Notes: generated from the sequence alone by a model not told the origin. 36,044 bases of DNA from an uncultured Azospirillum sp. (GCA_900539605.1 UQCS01000015.1:1-36044), one strand, 5' to 3'. Shown: positions 8,334 to 17,422, counted from the first letter of the stretch. Program-made: numbers and translations.

Positions 8334-9188
8334 TTAACACCAAAGATCAATCAGGGTCCCCGTGGCAACCCCTGAGAGATACAAAACCGCTGCCAACAGC
8401 AGGTTTTCCTTCAATCGCGGATTAACCCGGAACAAAACCAGCAGCCCCACCCCGGCACCCGACATCACTCCCGACATCATCGCGCCGAAACCGATCGCAT
8501 TTTCCAGATACAGTTGCGTCACAATCACCGACGCCGAACAGTTGGGAACCAACCCGATCAGGCCTGCCACCGCCGGACCGGCAACCGGCAGATTCATAAA
8601 ACGGGCAAACGGCGCCGCGCCGATCCCCGCCATCATCACACTGAACAACCAACTGATCACAAACACAAACAAAGTTATTTTTAACGAATGGCGCAACGCC
8701 GACTGCCAAATGCCCGCTTCGCACTTGCAATCCTGATTGCGGCACAGGGTTTCAACATCAAAATTCTGCGGTTTAAGCAGAGAAACTTTCGGACTGACAA
8801 AATCCAGCAAAAGGCCGATCAACACTCCTGCCGATACTTTCAGCACCAAAATTTTGACGATCAGTGCTGCCGGTACTGCATTAGAAATCAGGATCGGCAG
8901 CATTTCATCGGAGGTTGAAATAAAAACCGCCATCAACGTTCCCGCCGAGATAACCCGTGCCGCATAAAAATTAGCGGCGGCGGCAGCCAAACCGCACTGC
9001 GGAAAGATACCGCATAAAGAGCCGATCAGCGGTCCTATTTTTCCAGACTTGCGGATCAGGTTAACCGTACCGTCACCCATCCGCCGTTCAAGATATTCCA
9101 GCACCAGATAAGTCACGAGCAAAAAAGGAAACAGCTTAATTGCTTCCTCCAACGCCTCTACGGTAACGTCATACCAAAAATCTGCCAT
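8334..9188 (-). CDS. Putative 10TM heavy-metal/manganese exporter (ArsP_2-like)
   Basis: A 284-residue membrane protein with two related half-motifs. The first is CGIFPQCGLAAAAANFYAAR (near residue 60) followed by FISTSDEMLPILIS. The second is IGLVPNCSASVIVTQLYLEN followed by SGVMSGAGVG in the C-terminal third. This repeated PQCG/PNCS plus SxSDE pattern fits the putative 10TM heavy-metal exporter family, some members of which are annotated as manganese transporters. A central Cys-rich loop (CRNQDCKCEAG) may bind metal. It starts 17 nt after the sdaA stop and is probably co-transcribed with it. Substrate is inference. Confidence 0.75.
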   Translation of the reverse strand: MADFWYDVTVEALEEAIKLFPFLLVTYLVLEYLERRMGDGTVNLIRKSGKIGPLIGSLCGIFPQCGLAAAAANFYAARVISAGTLMAVFISTSDEMLPILISNAVPAALIVKILVLKVSAGVLIGLLLDFVSPKVSLLKPQNFDVETLCRNQDCKCEAGIWQSALRHSLKITLFVFVISWLFSVMMAGIGAAPFARFMNLPVAGPAVAGLIGLVPNCSASVIVTQLYLENAIGFGAMMSGVMSGAGVGLLVLFRVNPRLKENLLLAAVLYLSGVATGTLIDLWC

Positions 9189-9205
9189 TTTCTTCCCTTC
9201 GCCTG

Positions 9206-10588
9206 TTAACAGGTAACCACGTTCACTGCCAGTCCGGCCAGAGAAGTCTCCTTATAGTTGGTGCTCAGGTTCAGACCGGTTTCATACATCGTCTTAATAA
9301 TGCTGTCGAGACTGACCATATGGTTTCCGGTTCCGCGCATTGCCAGCCGCGACGCATTGATCGCTTTGATCGCCGCCATCGCGTTACGTTCAATGCAGGG
9401 AATTTGCACCAATCCGCGCACCGGATCGCAGGTCAAACCCAAATTATGTTCCATTGCAATCTCGGCCGCGTTTTCGATTTGGCTGAGACTGCCGCCCAAA
9501 ACCGCCGTCAGACCGGCAGCAGCCATTGAACAGGCTACGCCGACCTCACCCTGGCAACCGACTTCGGCCCCTGAAATCGACGCGTTGGCGCGATAAAGAC
9601 TGCAAATTGCCGAAGCCGTAGCCATAAAAATAATATCAGCTTTTTCACGCTCATAGGGCGATTTTGACAAGGCAAAACGCTGATAATAACGCATCACTGC
9701 AGGAACGATCCCCGCCGCTCCCATCGTCGGCGCTGTTACGATCTTACCGCCCGAGGCGTTTTCTTCCGCCACCGCAAAAGCCCATAAGTTAACCCAGTCA
9801 ACAATCATCAGCGGATCAACATCATTTTCAAAAAATTTTTCTTCCAACCGGCGGTACATTTCCGGTGCCCGGCGATTGAGGCCGAGACCGCCCGGCAACA
9901 CGCCTTCGGCATGAATGCCGCGGGTCACGGCTTCCTGCATAATTCCCACCAGACGCAATATCCCGCTTTTAACTTCGCGGGGACTGCGTAGCGCTTCCTC
10001 GTTTTTCAGCACCATATCCGCAATTGTCAGCCCATGTTTTTTGCAAAGTTCGACCATTTCATCGCAGCTGTCAAACGGATAAGGCACGTCGTAAGGTTCG
10101 CGTTCGACCCGACGGGCCATTTCATCCTGCCGGGCAATTGTGCCGCCGCCGACCGAAAAATACACTTCTTCCAACAGCAGATTCCCCTGCCGGTCAAAAG
10201 CGCTGAACTTCATGCCGTTGGAATGTTCGGGCAAAAAGGTGTCTTTCCGCAGCCGGATGTCCTCTTCGGGATCGAAGGCAATTTCTTTGCCGCCGCCTAA
10301 TTTCAACTGCCGGGTCTCTTTCACCTTCCCGATATAATTCTCTTCCAAATCCAACGTTTCGGCTTCTAAACCGAGCAGTCCGTAGATAACGGCATTGAGC
10401 GTGCCGTGTCCGACGCCGGTCAAAGCCAGCGAGCCGTACAAATCGACTTTAACCGCGCCGACGTTTTCCAGCCCCTTTTGTTGTTCCAGATTTTCCACAT
10501 AGCGCCGCGCCGCTTTCATCGGTCCAACCGTATGCGAACTCGAAGGGCCGATTCCTACCGCAAAAATCTCAAACAAGCTATAATACAT
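9206..10588 (-). CDS. sdaA: L-serine ammonia-lyase (iron-sulphur L-serine dehydratase)
   Basis: Deaminates L-serine to pyruvate and ammonia with an oxygen-sensitive [4Fe-4S] cluster. At 460 residues it is the fused single-chain form, with the beta domain first (SLFEIFAVGIGPSSSHTVGP) and the alpha domain second. Cluster-binding Cys lie in SGAEVGCQGEVGVACSMAAA, in GLTCDPVRGLVQIPCIERN and near the C-terminus, where the chain ends AVNVVTC. AACGGAGACC precedes the ATG. Pairing with a fermentative lactate dehydrogenase elsewhere in the window suggests anaerobic amino acid use; that is inference. Confidence 0.95.
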   Translation of the reverse strand: MYYSLFEIFAVGIGPSSSHTVGPMKAARRYVENLEQQKGLENVGAVKVDLYGSLALTGVGHGTLNAVIYGLLGLEAETLDLEENYIGKVKETRQLKLGGGKEIAFDPEEDIRLRKDTFLPEHSNGMKFSAFDRQGNLLLEEVYFSVGGGTIARQDEMARRVEREPYDVPYPFDSCDEMVELCKKHGLTIADMVLKNEEALRSPREVKSGILRLVGIMQEAVTRGIHAEGVLPGGLGLNRRAPEMYRRLEEKFFENDVDPLMIVDWVNLWAFAVAEENASGGKIVTAPTMGAAGIVPAVMRYYQRFALSKSPYEREKADIIFMATASAICSLYRANASISGAEVGCQGEVGVACSMAAAGLTAVLGGSLSQIENAAEIAMEHNLGLTCDPVRGLVQIPCIERNAMAAIKAINASRLAMRGTGNHMVSLDSIIKTMYETGLNLSTNYKETSLAGLAVNVVTC

Positions 10589-10753
10589 TTTGGTCTCCGT
10601 TTGCTAAAAATCAACATAGGCCGGATATTAGCGGCTTTAATTTATTTTGCAACGACGAAACACAATTATTCCGTTTTAAAATTTATGCCGCCGCTATGAC
10701 AAATCCTTTGCTTTTTAAGCATTTTTTGCTATAAAGACCCCAAGAGGAAAACG

Positions 10754-11692
10754 ATGTCGCAAAAAATTAAATCACCCCGCAACAAAACGCTCGACCTGAA
10801 CCTTGACGAAGGACGCCGGTATCTGGAACGTTGTCTTACCCTTACTGCCCGCCGACCGGCGGAACAAATCGTCAACCACACGATTAACGGCGATTCGATG
10901 AAAGTGATGGAATTGCTGCCGCCGGCTTTTGCCGATCTGGCGGTTATTGATCCGCCTTACAATCTCACCAAAGATTATCACGGCAACAAATTTGCCGAAA
11001 CCGGCGATTCGGAATACGAAGCCTATACCGAAAGCTGGATCGCCAAACTGAAACCGCTGCTCAAGCCGACCGCTTCGGTGTACGTCTGCTGTGACTGGAA
11101 ATCCAGCCTCATCATCGGTCCGGTGCTGAAAAAACATTTTCAAATCCGCAACCGCATCACCTGGCAACGCGAAAAAGGCCGCGGCGCAATGCATAACTGG
11201 AAAAACGGGATGGAAGACATTTGGTTTGCCACTCTGAGCGATCAATATACCTTCAATCTCGAAGCGGTCAAAATCCGCAAAAGAGTGATTGCCCCGTATC
11301 GGAGCGACGGCTGTCCCCGCGACTGGGAAGCAACCGAAAACGGCAAGTTCCGCAACACTTGCCCCTCTAACTTTTGGGATGACATCTCGATCCCCTACTG
11401 GTCAATGCCGGAAAATACGGCCCATCCGACCCAAAAACCGGAAAAACTGCTTGCCAAGTTGATTTTGGCCAGTTCCAACCCCGGAGACATTGTTTTTGAC
11501 CCGTTTCTCGGTTCCGGAACCACTTCGGTCACCGCCAAAAAACTGGGACGTCGCTTTGTCGGCATTGAACAAAACCCCAACTATTGCGTTTGGGCCGAAA
11601 AACGGCTCGAACTTGCCGAAAGCGCACCGCAGATCCAGGGCTATACCGACGGCGTTTTTTGGGAACGCAATGCCAAAATCAAAAAAGCGTAA
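10754..11692 (+). CDS. Site-specific DNA methyltransferase, beta class, solitary
   Basis: S-adenosylmethionine-dependent amino-methyltransferase (N6-adenine or N4-cytosine). The catalytic motif IV, AVIDPPYNL, comes first (near residue 64). The SAM-binding motif I, VFDPFLGSGTT, comes late (near 248), after AHPTQKPEKLL. This order defines the beta class. The 312 residues lack the C-terminal extension of CcrM. No restriction endonuclease is adjacent; the convergent neighbour is a sirtuin two bases away. AGAGGAAAACG precedes the ATG. An upstream TTGCTT and TATAAA 16 nt apart form a plausible promoter. The target sequence cannot be predicted. Confidence 0.88.
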   Translation: MSQKIKSPRNKTLDLNLDEGRRYLERCLTLTARRPAEQIVNHTINGDSMKVMELLPPAFADLAVIDPPYNLTKDYHGNKFAETGDSEYEAYTESWIAKLKPLLKPTASVYVCCDWKSSLIIGPVLKKHFQIRNRITWQREKGRGAMHNWKNGMEDIWFATLSDQYTFNLEAVKIRKRVIAPYRSDGCPRDWEATENGKFRNTCPSNFWDDISIPYWSMPENTAHPTQKPEKLLAKLILASSNPGDIVFDPFLGSGTTSVTAKKLGRRFVGIEQNPNYCVWAEKRLELAESAPQIQGYTDGVFWERNAKIKKA

Positions 11693-11694
11693 AC

Positions 11695-12399
11695 TTATTT
11701 TTCCGCCAGCAGTTCCTTAACAAACCGCGGAAAAGTTTCACCGGCCCGGCCAATTATATGACGATCAAAATCGTAACTGTTGACCGTGTCATGCAGGTTA
11801 AATTCTATCGTATCGGCGCCGTGATAGCGGGCAATGCGGGCAAAAGTGTTGGCGGGATACACCGCTCCCGAAGTCCCGACGGCAATTAACAGCCGGCATT
11901 TGTCCAACAAAGCGTCCACTTCGTTCATTCGCAGCAGATTTTCGCCAAAAAAAACAATATTCGGTTTCAGCGTCGCCGCCATGCCGCAACCGGCACATAC
12001 GGTTTCGGTTGTTACCTCGCCGCGGGCATCCGTTATCCGGCCGCAATTCATACACACCGCCTGATCAATTTGCCCGTGAATATGATAAATATTGCGATTG
12101 CCGGCTTTCTCATGCAGCAAATCGACGTTTTGCGTCACCACGCTGACAGTGCCGTTCCGATAACCGTTCTGCAATTCGGTAATCGCCAGATGCGCCGAAT
12201 TGGGCAGCGCCTTCTGCAAATCAATTTTTAAGCCGTTGTAAAAATCATGAACCTGTTCCGGATGACGTTCATAAGCTTCAATTGTCGCCACGTCCTCAAT
12301 CCGGTGGTTATTCCACAACCCGTCACTGTCGCGAAAAGTCGGAATTCCCGATTCGGCCGAAATTCCGGCACCGCTTAAAATAACAATGTCGCCATACAT
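11695..12399 (-). CDS. cobB: Sirtuin, NAD-dependent protein deacylase
   Basis: Removes acyl groups from protein lysines using NAD. Seen in order: the NAD-binding motif GAGISAESGIPTFRD, catalytic TQNVDLLHEKAG and HIHGQ (His base), a four-Cys zinc site (CMNCG and CAGCG), and VGTSGAVYPAN. I chose the Met at 12399 because GAGGGAAAAA sits just before it; an in-frame ATG at 12411 is possible. In E. coli CobB the acyl pocket has Tyr and Arg in FYNARR. Here the match is FYNGLK, so Tyr is kept but the Arg is Leu. This may favour deacetylation over desuccinylation (inference). The gene ends two bases from the methyltransferase stop. Confidence 0.9.
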   Translation of the reverse strand: MYGDIVILSGAGISAESGIPTFRDSDGLWNNHRIEDVATIEAYERHPEQVHDFYNGLKIDLQKALPNSAHLAITELQNGYRNGTVSVVTQNVDLLHEKAGNRNIYHIHGQIDQAVCMNCGRITDARGEVTTETVCAGCGMAATLKPNIVFFGENLLRMNEVDALLDKCRLLIAVGTSGAVYPANTFARIARYHGADTIEFNLHDTVNSYDFDRHIIGRAGETFPRFVKELLAEK

Positions 12400-12425
12400 T
12401 TTTTCCCTCATATTTTATAAAAAAA

Positions 12426-12450
12426 CAGTGTCCTGACAGTCAGGACACTG
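12426..12450 (-). terminator. Terminator of kdsB
   Basis: An 11-bp perfect stem (CAGTGTCCTGA with TCAGGACACTG) with a 3-nt loop, followed on the minus strand by seven T. It separates kdsB from the sirtuin gene on the same strand. Confidence 0.9.
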
Positions 12451-12471
12451 AAAACAGAGCCTTATTTCTCC

Positions 12472-13242
12472 CTATTTAATCCATTTGCGGGCTTCTTCCA
12501 GATCTTCGGGAGTATCAATATCGGCCGGCGCCTGATTGTTCAGCGTCAGATTGTTGACCAGTTTGGCCCGGATATACATTCCGTTTTCCAGCGCACGCAA
12601 TTGCTCCAGTCTTTCGCGGTCTTCCAGCACGCCGACCGGCAATTCGACAATTTTTTTCAAAGAATCGGCACGATAAACATAAATACCGATATGATGGTAG
12701 AAATCCTGATTTTTGCAGGCTTCCGGATTGCGGACAAACGGCGCTGCCGCCCGCGTAAAATACAAACAGCGGCCTTCGTCCTCTCCTTCGCGCAATCCCA
12801 TTACGATTTTGACATTGCTCGGCTGTTCGATATCCTCGGGCTTATCAAAGACCATTCCGACGGTAGCAATATCGCAACCGGTGCGCTCGACGATCTCAAT
12901 CAGCTGATTGTTAATTTCCGGATTGACATTAACCGCATCTCCCTGAAAATTAACCACGATGTCATATTTCCCTTCCGGATCGATCTCTTTCAAAGCGGCG
13001 GCAATCCGGTCGGTGCCCGACGGCAGGTTAGGATCAGTCAAAATTGCCTTGGCGCCGAATTCGGTACAGGCATCAACGATTACCTGATCGCCGGCAGCCA
13101 CATACACATCGCCCGGTACCGTTTTCTTAACATTCTCAAAAACCCGCTGCAACAGGCTTTTGCCGTTAATATCCAGCAACGGTTTGTTGGGCAGACGGCT
13201 CGAAGCCATCCGTACCGGTATCATAGTCACAATATTGCTCAT
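12472..13242 (-). CDS. kdsB: 3-deoxy-manno-octulosonate cytidylyltransferase
   Basis: Makes CMP-Kdo from CTP and Kdo for lipopolysaccharide inner core. At 256 residues it matches the family. The nucleotide-binding N-terminus IPVRMASSRLPNKPL is seen at residues 8-22, with FQGDAVNVNPEI near 99 and HHIGIYVYR near 185. AAGGAAAAAG precedes the ATG. It is divergent from queA and ends at a strong terminator, so it is a single-gene unit. Its presence shows a Gram-negative outer membrane with Kdo-containing LPS. Confidence 0.96.
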   Translation of the reverse strand: MSNIVTMIPVRMASSRLPNKPLLDINGKSLLQRVFENVKKTVPGDVYVAAGDQVIVDACTEFGAKAILTDPNLPSGTDRIAAALKEIDPEGKYDIVVNFQGDAVNVNPEINNQLIEIVERTGCDIATVGMVFDKPEDIEQPSNVKIVMGLREGEDEGRCLYFTRAAAPFVRNPEACKNQDFYHHIGIYVYRADSLKKIVELPVGVLEDRERLEQLRALENGMYIRAKLVNNLTLNNQAPADIDTPEDLEEARKWIK

Positions 13243-13367
13243 CTTTTTCCTTTGGTTTTTAGTTAAATTCGATAAGCCGCATCATATCCCTTTTGCACTT
13301 TTTGTCAACCGCAGCGGCAATAATGCAAACAAACTTCCGTCATTAAAATTTTCTTTCCCCTAATCGC

Positions 13368-13396
13368 TTGCAAATAATTGTTTCCTGTAATATAAC
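13368..13396 (+). promoter_or_regulatory. Promoter of queA
   Basis: TTGCAA (13368-13373), a 17-nt spacer and TATAAC (13391-13396). It lies 24 bases before the queA start, leaving room for an AAGGACCACC ribosome-binding site. Confidence 0.6.
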
Positions 13397-13419
13397 TGCC
13401 TCAAAAAAGGACCACCGCC

Positions 13420-14505
13420 ATGCAAGTAGATATTTTTGACTTTGAACTCGACCGCAGCCTGATTGCCGACCGCCCGGCCGATCCCCGCGACAGCTCGCGT
13501 CTGCTCGACCTGAGCGAAGAAAGCAAAATCAGCGACCGTCATTTTTACGATTTGCCGGATATTTTACAACCCGGAGACGTGTTGGTTTTTAACGACACCA
13601 AAGTTATTCCGGCACGCTTGTACGGTGCCCGCGGCGAAGCCCGGGTCGAAGTAACTCTCTACCGTCCGGTTGACGGCATCTGCTGGTGGTCGTTCATTAA
13701 AAATGCCAAACGTCTGCATCCCGGCGATTCGATTCGTTTTTATACCGACGACATCAGCCCCGAAAACAGTGAGTTTACCGCCAGCGTTATTGAAAAAAAA
13801 GAAGACGACGGCGTCCTGATCCGCTTTGACTGTGCACCGGAGGCTCTCGCTTCCAACCTGCAGAGATACGGCCTGATGCCGCTGCCGCCTTACATTAAAC
13901 GTGACAAGCCTTCTCAGGGCGGCATTTGGGACAAATATAACGACAAAGAAAATTATCAGACCATCTATGCCCGTTTCGAAGGGGCTGTTGCCGCGCCGAC
14001 AGCCGGACTGCATTTCACCGACCGGGTCTTTCAGGCACTGGAACAAAAAGGAATAGAGAAAGTTTTTGTCACTCTCCATGTCGGCGCCGGAACTTTTCTG
14101 CCGGTCAAAACCGAAGACACCAAAGACCACAAAATGCATTCCGAGTATTGTGAAATTTCTGCCGAAGCATGTGCTAAAATTAATCGGGCCAAAGCCGAAG
14201 GAAGGCGTATCATCGCCGTCGGCACCACCTCGCTGCGCCTGCTCGAAACGGCAGCCGACGAACAGGGAATCCTGCATCCGTTTGCCGGCGACACCGGTAT
14301 CTTCATTACCCCGGGTTACAAATTTCGGATTATTGATATGATCATTACCAACTTTCATCTTCCGAAATCCACCTTATTCATGTTGATTTGCGCCGTTGCC
14401 GGCATCGAAAGAATGAAAGACGCCTATCGTCATGCGATTGAACAACGTTATCGTTTCTATTCTTACGGCGACAGTTCGATTTTAAAATGCGTAAACAAAA
14501 TTTAA
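13420..14505 (+). CDS. queA: tRNA preQ1 ribosyltransferase-isomerase
   Basis: Transfers and isomerises the ribosyl part of S-adenosylmethionine onto preQ1 in tRNA, giving epoxyqueuosine. At 361 residues it is full length. Family sequences include DFELDRSLIADRPADPRDSS near the start, VLVFNDTKVIPARLYG near residue 50, and VAAPTAGLHFT near 190, followed by LHVGAGTFLPVK and ITNFHLPKSTLFML. AAGGACCACCGCC precedes the ATG. The membrane GGDEF-like gene follows 38 nt downstream and may share the transcript. Confidence 0.97.
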   Translation: MQVDIFDFELDRSLIADRPADPRDSSRLLDLSEESKISDRHFYDLPDILQPGDVLVFNDTKVIPARLYGARGEARVEVTLYRPVDGICWWSFIKNAKRLHPGDSIRFYTDDISPENSEFTASVIEKKEDDGVLIRFDCAPEALASNLQRYGLMPLPPYIKRDKPSQGGIWDKYNDKENYQTIYARFEGAVAAPTAGLHFTDRVFQALEQKGIEKVFVTLHVGAGTFLPVKTEDTKDHKMHSEYCEISAEACAKINRAKAEGRRIIAVGTTSLRLLETAADEQGILHPFAGDTGIFITPGYKFRIIDMIITNFHLPKSTLFMLICAVAGIERMKDAYRHAIEQRYRFYSYGDSSILKCVNKI

Positions 14506-14543
14506 ACTTCTCGCGACTATAATATCGTCAGGGAGAAGCAGAG

Positions 14544-15722
14544 GTGTGGAAGAAATTTACCGGATATTTAAAACAAATCGTACCGTTGATGCAGAATTCA
14601 CTGATACCGGCGCTTATTTTGTATGCTGCCCTCAGCGTTTTCCTGACCGTAACGCCGTTTAATCCGAAAGTGCTGCACTTCCTGCATCTCGGTTTTTTTA
14701 TGATATGCTTTGCCTCAATCGGCATCCTCGCTTTTTTCAATCGCAACCGTCCGTTGTTCTTCATTTTGGTATTAATGATCGCCTATATGCTGATCAATTA
14801 TCTCAAGTATGCCCACGGCATTATTTATAACCTCAGCGTCGACTATTTCAACCTCAGCTTTCTCACAGCGGTCAGTCTGATGTTTTTCTACTTTTTGCCT
14901 AACCGGCCGTTGTTTTCGCAGGATACGGTAAACTTTACGCTTATCGTTTTTGCGGCGCTTGCTCTCGGCGAACAACTCAGCCGCTATCAGATCGGGATTG
15001 ATTTCAGCCGTTTTTTATGCAACGGCTGCGGCCTTCAGACCTTTGGACTGGCAATGTTCGTTTCTGTCTTTTTGATTATGCTGGTTCACTCGTCAATTCG
15101 TGATGATATTCTGACCACCGCTCTCTTTTTCGCCACCGCCGACGTGATGCTCGGTTTTTATCTTTCCGACCGCCCGGCACCGCTGGCTCTGTTCTTTTTC
15201 GCCGCCGCCATCACTGTTTTCTGCGGCATTGTACATTCAATCCGCTACGCCGCCCGCAAAGATACCGTCACCGGGCTCGACAACGGCAACTCCTTTATCA
15301 GGGCTTCGGCCTCACTGCCGCTCAAATACGGATTGGGTATCGTCTGCATTGACGACTACAAACATCTGGCTCAGATATTTAAGAAATCCGGCATCGACGA
15401 GATTGTTGTCATGGTTGCCAAAAAAATCCGCGAACTGGAACCGGAAACCCAGATTTACCGTTGCGGTGCCGACGAATTTATTGTCATCTTTCCGGCTGCC
15501 GAAAAAGGCACTTCGTTTTCCCGTGTCGACAATATCCGCCGCACCGTTGCCGCCTCCGAATTTTTGTTAAGCGGCCGCCGAAAAAGCCTGAAACTAACCG
15601 TCTCATGCAGCGTCGCCGATAAAAAACGCAGTGATGCCAACGTATTCGAGGTCTTTATGCGCGCCCGCAAAATTTTGCAAAAAACTTATAAATTTACCCA
15701 GAATATCACTTCTCAGTCCTAA
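14544..15722 (+). CDS. Membrane protein with degenerate GGDEF (GADEF) domain
   Basis: The 392-residue protein has about eight hydrophobic segments over residues 15-235, then a GGDEF-type domain. The domain opens at DTVTGLDNGNSFI (normally D-LT-L-NR) and carries RCGADEFIVIF at 306-316, where GGDEF reads GADEF at 308-312. The conserved Asn-Arg after the opening motif is Asn-Gly, and no RxxD inhibitory site is visible. It may be an inactive or c-di-GMP/GTP-binding relative of diguanylate cyclases. Start is a GTG with GGGAGAAGCAGAG upstream. It follows queA by 38 nt and overlaps the convergent lgt by 17 nt at the 3' end. Confidence 0.8.
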   Translation: MWKKFTGYLKQIVPLMQNSLIPALILYAALSVFLTVTPFNPKVLHFLHLGFFMICFASIGILAFFNRNRPLFFILVLMIAYMLINYLKYAHGIIYNLSVDYFNLSFLTAVSLMFFYFLPNRPLFSQDTVNFTLIVFAALALGEQLSRYQIGIDFSRFLCNGCGLQTFGLAMFVSVFLIMLVHSSIRDDILTTALFFATADVMLGFYLSDRPAPLALFFFAAAITVFCGIVHSIRYAARKDTVTGLDNGNSFIRASASLPLKYGLGIVCIDDYKHLAQIFKKSGIDEIVVMVAKKIRELEPETQIYRCGADEFIVIFPAAEKGTSFSRVDNIRRTVAASEFLLSGRRKSLKLTVSCSVADKKRSDANVFEVFMRARKILQKTYKFTQNITSQS

Positions 15723-16512
15723 AGCGGCGATATAACAAATAAAAACCGAACAAAAGCAGCGGCAGCGAAAGAAGCTGGCCCATGGTTGCAAAACCAAAAT
15801 AAAATCCTAACTGCGCATCCGGCTGGCGGAAGTTCTCCAGCGTAATCCGAAAACAGGCGTACAGAATAACAAACAACGCCGAGACAGTCCCTTTCCGCAT
15901 ACGAATAACCGGAACCAGACGCCACAGTAAATTGAGAACAATCAGCATCAGCAGCCCCTCGCAAAACGCTTCGTACAATTGCGAAGGATGACGCGGCAGA
16001 TAACCGCCGCTCGGAAAACGTACTGCCCACGGAACGTCGCTTACCCGTCCCCACAGTTCATCATTGACAAAGTTGGCCAGCCGACCGAGAAAGATGCCGA
16101 TCGGCGCGTACAAGGCCGCCAAATCCGTCAACTGCCAAAAATCGAGCTGATGTTTGCGGGCCGCATACCATAAACCGGCCACCGCACCAACAGCACCGCC
16201 GTGAAAAGACATTCCGCCCTGCCAGATCTCCAAAATGTGCCACGGCTGTTTCCAAAACGTTTCACCGCCGTAGAACAGGGCATACCCGACCCGACCGCCG
16301 ATAATAATGCCCAGTGTTACGTAAAAAACCACATCTTCCACGGCAGCCTTATTAAAATTCAGCTGATATTTTCTGACATCACGCAGCAACCACAGCCAGG
16401 CAGCCACAATTCCCGCCAGATAAGCCATTGAATACCATCGCACCGGCAAACCGCCGATGCTGAACATGATCGGGGAAATGTGAGGAAATTCCAATCCTGT
16501 CATAAAATACAC
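15706..16512 (-). CDS. lgt: Prolipoprotein diacylglyceryl transferase
   Basis: Moves diacylglycerol from phosphatidylglycerol to the lipobox Cys of prolipoproteins in the inner membrane. The 268 residues are normal length. Signatures are GGRVGYALFYGG (near 77), GGMSFHGGAVGAVAG (near 104) with the catalytic His, and FLGRLANFVNDELWGR (near 140), followed by YLPRHPSQLYEA. The frame opens at a GTG (16512) close to AAGGAACAG; an ATG at 16503 is an alternative. The 3' end overlaps the GADEF gene by 17 nt. pgpA and the lipoprotein at 28.5 kb lie in linked pathways. Confidence 0.97.
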   Translation of the reverse strand: MYFMTGLEFPHISPIMFSIGGLPVRWYSMAYLAGIVAAWLWLLRDVRKYQLNFNKAAVEDVVFYVTLGIIIGGRVGYALFYGGETFWKQPWHILEIWQGGMSFHGGAVGAVAGLWYAARKHQLDFWQLTDLAALYAPIGIFLGRLANFVNDELWGRVSDVPWAVRFPSGGYLPRHPSQLYEAFCEGLLMLIVLNLLWRLVPVIRMRKGTVSALFVILYACFRITLENFRQPDAQLGFYFGFATMGQLLSLPLLLFGFYLLYRRFRTEK

Positions 16513-16851
16513 CTGTTCCTTGTTAATCTTTTGCCGTTTCCGGAGCGCTTTTGATTGCCGACGGCGGTTTTATTTTCCGGCCCCCGCCGCTTCAAAAACG
16601 CCGCCATCATTCGGCCGACTTGGTAAAGAGTATATTAATTTTATTCAATATATCCACACTTAAAAAATATTTTTTATCTACCAAAAACATAACCGTATGT
16701 TTTTCAACAATATTTTTATCAACAAAAAGTAAAATAAATAAATGAGGTGGAAAACTTTTTTACATCGATTGTCTTTTGCGACTCGATAATGTTAATTATT
16801 ACAAATGAGCGAAATCGGAAAATTTCGCATTTTGTAGTGGAGTAAACGACA
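16513..16851. other. AT-rich intergenic region with a hairpin leader for the YbjN gene
   Basis: This gap has no gene I can support. The left part, next to lgt, is GC-rich; the rest is strongly AT-rich. Before the YbjN start, an imperfect hairpin at about 16801-16837 has GCGAAAT paired with ATTTCGC and outer ACAAA/TTTGT-type arms. It would lie in the 5' leader and may affect translation. Confidence 0.4.
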
Positions 16852-17352
16852 ATGAATCCGGCTGAATTCAAACGGACGACCAGCAACCCGATCGACATGG
16901 TGGAGCATATTCTCCATCGTGAATCGTACGAGCTGGAACGACGCAGCCCCAATGAAGTGGTGGTCGAAATTCAGGGACGCTGGAACGAGATGCTGCTGTT
17001 TTTTTCCTGGGAAGAGTCAATGCATTGCCTTCACCTTTCGTGCCTGATAAACATTGAAGACCAGCAAAAAGACCATAACAAAATTTTTGAATTGCTGGCA
17101 TTGATTAACGACGACCTTTGGGTCGGCCATTTCTCTTACTGGACCGAGCAGAAAATGCCGGTTTTCCGCTATGCCCTTTTTTACAATCCCGACAACAATG
17201 ATTTTTCGGCCCAAATTTCCAACATCATCAACATTGCGGTTAAGGAATGCGAACGGATGTATCCGGTATTCAACGTCGTTATGACCAAGGGAATGGATCC
17301 CAAACAAGCCCTCTTTCCGATGCTTTTGACAACCGCCGGTCAGGCTGAATAA
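16852..17352 (+). CDS. YbjN domain-containing protein
   Basis: A 166-residue soluble protein of the alphaproteobacterial YbjN type (type III secretion chaperone-like fold). Recognisable stretches are PIDMVEHILHRESYELERR near residue 13, QGRWNEMLLFFSW near 41, and a run of Asp/Trp residues (INDDLWVGHFSYW) near 86. E. coli YbjN is linked to stress and motility regulation, but the alphaproteobacterial role is not established. GTGGAGTAAACGAC precedes the ATG. It is monocistronic and shares a bidirectional terminator with the convergent gene. Confidence 0.8.
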   Translation: MNPAEFKRTTSNPIDMVEHILHRESYELERRSPNEVVVEIQGRWNEMLLFFSWEESMHCLHLSCLINIEDQQKDHNKIFELLALINDDLWVGHFSYWTEQKMPVFRYALFYNPDNNDFSAQISNIINIAVKECERMYPVFNVVMTKGMDPKQALFPMLLTTAGQAE

Positions 17353-17387
17353 ACCACCGCCGCACGTCAACACTTTTTAGCAGACAT

Positions 17388-17422
17388 AAAAAAACGATAT
17401 CCGTTTAGGATATCGTTTTTTT
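17388..17422. terminator. Bidirectional terminator
   Basis: A 15-bp stem, AAAAAAACGATATCC with GGATATCGTTTTTTT, around GTTTA. It serves the YbjN gene on the plus strand and the WG-like gene on the minus strand. Confidence 0.9.

Noticed and set aside
13564..14358. Long minus-strand 264-codon frame inside queA
   Set aside because: It is a shadow of queA, with no recognisable protein sequence or start signal.
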